Shown here piece after piece: positions 62,001-64,000 of a DNA stretch of 64,000 bases. The stretch lies in assembly GCA_015956445.1 (NCBI GenBank), contig WIUZ02000011.1, positions 806,001 to 870,000 on the forward strand. Reading direction: 5' to 3'. The stretch is from Thelephora terrestris. Taxonomy: Eukaryota; Basidiomycota; Agaricomycetes; Thelephorales; Thelephoraceae. A model generated the notes under the pieces. It ran no database searches. It saw only the letters and a list, made by a program, of their open reading frames with translations, and was not told the DNA's origin. Numbering within the stretch: the first letter of the stretch is position 1; the number at the start of each line of letters is the position of its first letter. The position numbers and the translations under genes are program-made.

Positions 62001-63680
62001 ACCAATGGTTCACAGGGTGTGGTTAGAAAAATATTCACCAAGTCGTGCACGAGCAACTACTCGGTGGCACGTTGCGTGATAGTTGAGTTTGCTGACAGCA
62101 ACGTGGAAATCCCTGGATTACCTCCCTGTCACTTCCCGGTGACACCGACAACATGGAAATTTGCCACCACCTTGAGCGACTCTGCAGGTATCAAACACAA
62201 CGTACGTGTGTCACGATCACAACTCAATCTCCAGCCCGCGTTTGCAATCACGGGTCATGCCGCCCAGGGAAAAACTTTGCCACAGGTACTGGTGGACCTT
62301 CATGACGGCGGTTTTGCTTCTTATGTTTCCGCATCCAGAGCAAGAACACGTGAAGGTCTGTTCATCACGGAGCCGGTCCAGCTGGACAACCTCAACCGAC
62401 CGGTTAACAGTGACCTCCGCCACGAGTGTCGTCGTCTCGAACGACTCGAACATAATTCTGCAGTACGTCACGGCTTCAAAAAAGGGTCCATCCTGCCAGC
62501 CCTAGAACCAGAGAGTGAGACGATCATGAGCTCTGACACCGAAACTCCAGCTCCACTTCTACCCGCCAATCCAGAAACAAGACCAACTGGATCTGAAACA
62601 CGGCCGAAAATCACATCTCTGGCTCCACCCCGCCCCCGCCCAAATCCTCCTATCATTGATAACAATTTATCATTGTCTGCAGGGTGTGTCTGGTCTGCGA
62701 ACTCTTGCGCCTATGACACATTTTTGATGACCATGTTCTCTATGTACAGGGATTCCACGGATATTTGGAGAGAGACTTTTCGAACGGCGGGTCCCTGGTT
62801 TTCGTTCGTTGCCGACCAGTTTGAGCATTTGATGAAACCGGTGAACTTGGGAAACTCACAGTGTTTCTCTGAATGCAGGGACGAGTTGCGAAAAATTTTA
62901 TCCCAACACGATCCCGATTCATTCCCACCCCCTGGACGATGTCACACGAGCATCGGTGAGATATTCGAGACCTTCGAAAAGAACTCTTCAAATAGCCTGA
63001 CCTTATCACAGGAGTTCGTGTGCACAGGAGGCTGTCTGGTGACACGCGAAATTTTGCATTTGCCCGATACATGTTGCTTTGGAAATTGGACAAACGCAGC
63101 TAGGCGTGCAGGATTTTTGTACACGCTAAACGAGGCCTCGATTCAACTGTTTGTTGATCTGCAAATCGCGGCAAAAATTCAACAAGGACTGACATCTCAA
63201 TGTCAACAATGTCACGGCCCTCGTACGTCCTCTGTTTTTCTTTCGAACCCATCACCGTGGCTATTCTTCAGACTTTCTCCCACTGTGCGTCCATGTCCGC
63301 AGCCCTCAGCCACACTTGAAATTCGGGGCAGAGCTGGAACTATGGTTTACCGGCTGTGTGCTATCGTGTATTACAACGGCGACCATTTCACCGGTGTGTG
63401 GCAAAACCAAGATGGCTCCTGTTGGGCCTATGATGGTCTGGCCCACGGCGGAAGACCCGAACGGCTCTATTCCGTAGACTTGACGAGCCTACAGAAGTAT
63501 GCCGGGTTTGATTTTCACATTGCCCTCTATGGTCTAAATGACCCCACCACGAGATGATTGGTGGGTCACCGTGGGATCCAGAGCGGCCACGAGGTTGCCC
63601 TTAGGAGGCCAGCAGATAAGACGGATGTCGAAAGGTGCGATGCTCCTGATTTTTCGTGACATATTTAACCGTCGTTAAGA
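56078..63680 (+). mobile_element. Autonomous Helitron (rolling-circle transposon)
   Basis: The 5' border is set by comparison with DUF6535 copy 2: shared sequence stops at ~56075-56077, and the element may begin with TC at 56078 (TCCCCGAG), flanked by T. The coding frame fills 56112-63557. The 3' border is uncertain. A 7-bp stem (CCCACCA at 63543-63549 with TGGTGGG at 63559-63565) straddles the stop codon, and a small palindrome TTAACCGTCGTTAA lies at 63665-63678; either could be the 3' hairpin. I found no clear CTRR end. The coding region is uninterrupted, which points to a recent insertion. Confidence 0.75.
56112..63557 (+). CDS. Helitron Rep/helicase with C-terminal ubiquitin-protease-like domain
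   Basis: One exon of 2481 aa from the first ATG. Residues ~385-400 hold a zinc-binding start (CCVCSRRQHDVEMH). The Rep nuclease follows: TLNPNAAHSP (~870), the HUH motif RGMLHGHF (His967, His969) and the tyrosine pair in YITDYITK (Tyr1138, Tyr1142). The Pif1-like helicase has Walker A GPGGTGKT (~1642), Walker B FLFIDEVS (~1735), FAGDFYQYPPVG, GHAAQGKTLPQ (~2046) and SASRARTREGLFI. The last ~290 residues carry a cysteine-box-like NSCAYDTFLM (~2197), two CxxC pairs (CTGGC, CQQC) and a histidine-box-like GDHFTGVW with WAYDGL (~2424). The order fits ubiquitin-specific proteases. Rep nicks and joins single strands at Helitron ends; the helicase unwinds. The role of the last domain is unknown. Confidence 0.85.
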   Translation: MKRMDLPANERHRADRPDPMGAPMMNKSRHIGAGDIIPTEPFHLADSFTHLPQINGFTVLHGLTVLRCKLSQTRFITLDKSVMQGEYDILDHCYPTSFLCSDKEFFVRLPLLPNDALLHCVRRFRNSVSRGERTRAGYVGLIKSDFAQQTNSLIQFSTPEILRCVPSPIDSDFSKLRLPLICQFIHNRYGAVVASQLLCSLARWNPPEVSDDKLCPPPWVQTPLPQLRSRLMKVNAETVKTYCDLYAAPNHAPKRKTERYNLLVERFRARSRYLLSLSNVEFTKEYIALLPRNLPDPSLPRAQLLEVLLREEFGKEISERLISLPSSEITKENNKRTRREKHAAAVTDSRAAQEAYIRSWPQVVPRDVVYECLNAYFKGTQWKTPSVCCVCSRRQHDVEMHNVIVSADDGLPDYLEILRADANSQFPADEFQFIDPRFDGLVLDQDGVQVTQSQTTLQVCHPCHGYLPRSLMPRFALANKLYRGRLPEQFHDLTWIEERVCAKYTNTAAVTRLYQSSDPSQPAVFHGNTCAHEMNVSSTATVLPRAPADVNGLLSVVFIGPSKFKPEYLGNMYRIRKSKVWEFLRWLKTYNRLYKDVLLDERTMDLYPEDGYLPGIDQAVIHDDQANAEEMFKQETAGISEHPAELFNDLSGESGAEPRTMIEKTGVTDPECDRVPGRLFTSAALKNLVSDGTELPDLVLHRGSAAVPEYNNPDLIPGMYPTLFPLGVGGFDIPDRVCPISFANQAKYCLDLTDRSFRYHHSFLFVILNIIQRRTAHLQTHFTVRRSQFESVASKLIAVKSTVLRSVADHLEQEGKYSDLSSEQRSALDLLKHVNTIAARIPGSQAAKIFMRNEIRSYCGFFGLPHIYLTLNPNAAHSPIFQAIFGDETIDLSKRFPILVSARERAIRLAKDPVAGADFFNFCITCIFRYLFGWDYDKQESTPLGGILGKLEAFYGSSEFTDRGMLHGHFLLWLLGGLNPSQVHEKMRGDPDFEQRFFAFFEDIIHHHFPDIDMEVDKSFEPRTERPPNPPGVDSHLDMLDEWESVFCTQIKMCGEALQRHGCRKVCHKYGNDNRCRFLFPHEIIEASYFDPDTNSIFLLCRDGTANYFNPYLLVFCRHNHDIKCILSGKAAKAAMFYITDYITKGDLNTHEMLSLLSRAVANLSDSPNETENPLVRSKRLLHKCLSQFTRQQQIHAQQAARYLRGLDDSIPSHRTVPMLSALLISYVTRATGMRKVDEDEASDSDDDNNGDGSDDADEDHYRDQEREDISLKIVLNRDGTLRETNQVIDYLYRGETLCSMTFYDFCRCVRLEKISASKTKNTATERLGVLTRHELKHGHPLAVTHRLIEHTSEIRGEGTNLLIPRVVGMSIPRKSDKKYSLFAVAHFTPFGIDKPFPGSTTAKTFNSIEFSPRHLQTMDNWEAIHECQDERDAERMKRRTEQARESRAMTRALHGAIESGDVTNIDPAKTGNRKSRDIQAELLVNVMRECHWVSNERKEHGKEAFDGDERQYPEPTSSQLSAWLASIKRQENEVMAKRRNAANPSEQVDVSNTEVPTELTSFSLPLIQPSASDTTYVPATEALNQKRELSSVTESVHAVAEEFGLNEKQRIVYNIVARKFVDGHILKVADGGKPLRMLMTGPGGTGKTHAVRALQKLMALHNLQHLIRFLGPTGSSAKQIGGTTIHKGLGLSIALKSKGRGNRKPGESNEDYSATINVKNRTLIREEWRDVWFLFIDEVSLLGAQLMCQIDHALRFAKENPNEWFGGINVIFAGDFYQYPPVGSTPLYTPIQQNAPQKSTDIEKRLGRLAWKSVNVVVSLSEQQRMKDDPEYASAVGRLRVKECNLGDVELFNSRVVKSVRHPNGLDMTGDREKATMLVGTNFIRELINNVKAKSSVNGELTYCAAQDLVDGSEPTPFDRKCLLGLNLADFSSEGALPGLIPLYVGMPVILRNRNISTELGITNGSQGVVRKIFTKSCTSNYSVARCVIVEFADSNVEIPGLPPCHFPVTPTTWKFATTLSDSAGIKHNVRVSRSQLNLQPAFAITGHAAQGKTLPQVLVDLHDGGFASYVSASRARTREGLFITEPVQLDNLNRPVNSDLRHECRRLERLEHNSAVRHGFKKGSILPALEPESETIMSSDTETPAPLLPANPETRPTGSETRPKITSLAPPRPRPNPPIIDNNLSLSAGCVWSANSCAYDTFLMTMFSMYRDSTDIWRETFRTAGPWFSFVADQFEHLMKPVNLGNSQCFSECRDELRKILSQHDPDSFPPPGRCHTSIGEIFETFEKNSSNSLTLSQEFVCTGGCLVTREILHLPDTCCFGNWTNAARRAGFLYTLNEASIQLFVDLQIAAKIQQGLTSQCQQCHGPRTSSVFLSNPSPWLFFRLSPTVRPCPQPSATLEIRGRAGTMVYRLCAIVYYNGDHFTGVWQNQDGSCWAYDGLAHGGRPERLYSVDLTSLQKYAGFDFHIALYGLNDPTTR

Positions 63681-63754
63681 AATCGCCCCTTCTCCCGCGG
63701 CGCTCCCCCTGCATCCTCTTACTATCTGCTTTTCTGCTTCGTCTTCGGTCACTC

Positions 63755-64000
63755 ATGCACATCAACAATCCACTCGCCCTCTCCACTGTCCTGTCGGATC
63801 CGTCCGCCATCAAATTCCGCGAAGGGTCTGACGACGCTGACTTTGGCGGCATCGATCTCTCGAAGAACCCGCAGAAGGCCGGCAGCGGTCCTTTTGTGTG
63901 GGTCTTGAACGATTCCACCGAGGCTTCCCTCACGGTCATTGGCAAAGTGATCTACTCTGCCATTGGCGACAAAACCGGGCCGTATTTCAGTCTTCCTGAG
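63755..64000 (+). CDS. Start of an unidentified gene, open at the window edge
   Basis: An ATG at 63755, preceded by a CT-rich leader (from ~63690), opens a frame that is still open at 64000 (82 codons seen). The protein begins MHINNPLALSTVLSDPS and contains FVWVLNDSTEAS. I do not recognise a domain. The latter phrase resembles VWLLENSTEAS of DUF6535 copy 2, so it may be a distant relative lacking the membrane domain, or the match may be chance. Confidence 0.45.
   Translation, partial: MHINNPLALSTVLSDPSAIKFREGSDDADFGGIDLSKNPQKAGSGPFVWVLNDSTEASLTVIGKVIYSAIGDKTGPYFSLPE

Noticed and set aside
63580-63680. A canonical CTRR Helitron 3' end, for example the CTGA near 63650
   Set aside because: No convincing hairpin lies 10-15 nt before it, so I left the 3' end open.

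Overview
The window is nuclear DNA of a filamentous basidiomycete, most likely a mushroom-forming Agaricomycete. Genes are split by many short GT-AG introns (mostly 48-60 nt, CTRAY-like branch points), very small exons occur (11, 12, 16, 17 and 22 nt), protein families are fungal (RFX, STB6-like, endopolyphosphatase, BFR1, VHS1/RAN1-type kinase, SWT1, PCF11), and there is a tandem array of DUF6535 genes, a family characteristic of Agaricomycetes. Gene models were built by hand from splice signals and reading phase. Every complete multi-exon model closes in frame, which is the main internal check.

Layout: the 3' end of an endopolyphosphatase gene (1-527) and an RFX transcription factor (858-4096) lie on the plus strand. 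A 3.8-kb gene-poor stretch follows, then a secreted TAP-like alpha/beta hydrolase (7878-10270, minus), another gene-poor 1.9 kb, a membrane-anchored amidohydrolase (12192-15852, minus) and a divergent STB6-like gene (16036-19475, plus). Next come two tandem BFR1-like genes (minus), one normal (22608-24690) and one enlarged by internal repeats and broken near its 3' end (19764-22314). Cobalamin-independent methionine synthase (24951-27477) and a Ser/Thr kinase (27683-29030) are also on the minus strand.

From 29 to 47 kb is a dense housekeeping block: xylitol/sorbitol dehydrogenase, an unidentified acidic protein, mitochondrial EF-G2 (minus), STE14 methyltransferase, ribosomal protein uL6/RPL9 (minus), PCF11, SWT1, a GT32-type glycosyltransferase and an MFS transporter (minus). 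Many neighbours are divergent pairs with 170-390 bp between start codons.

From 47.5 kb the window becomes an accessory region. Three DUF6535 membrane-protein genes are arrayed on the plus strand: the first ends early, the second is full length (986 aa), and the third is cut by a Helitron. Non-coding blocks are duplicated along with the genes, and one of them carries a relic of the MFS transporter's first exon, so the duplicated unit crossed the gene boundary. The Helitron (about 56.08-63.6 kb) has one uninterrupted frame of about 2480 codons: zinc-finger region, HUH/two-tyrosine Rep, Pif1-like helicase and, unusually, a C-terminal domain resembling a ubiquitin-specific protease. A further partial gene starts at 63755 and runs off the window.
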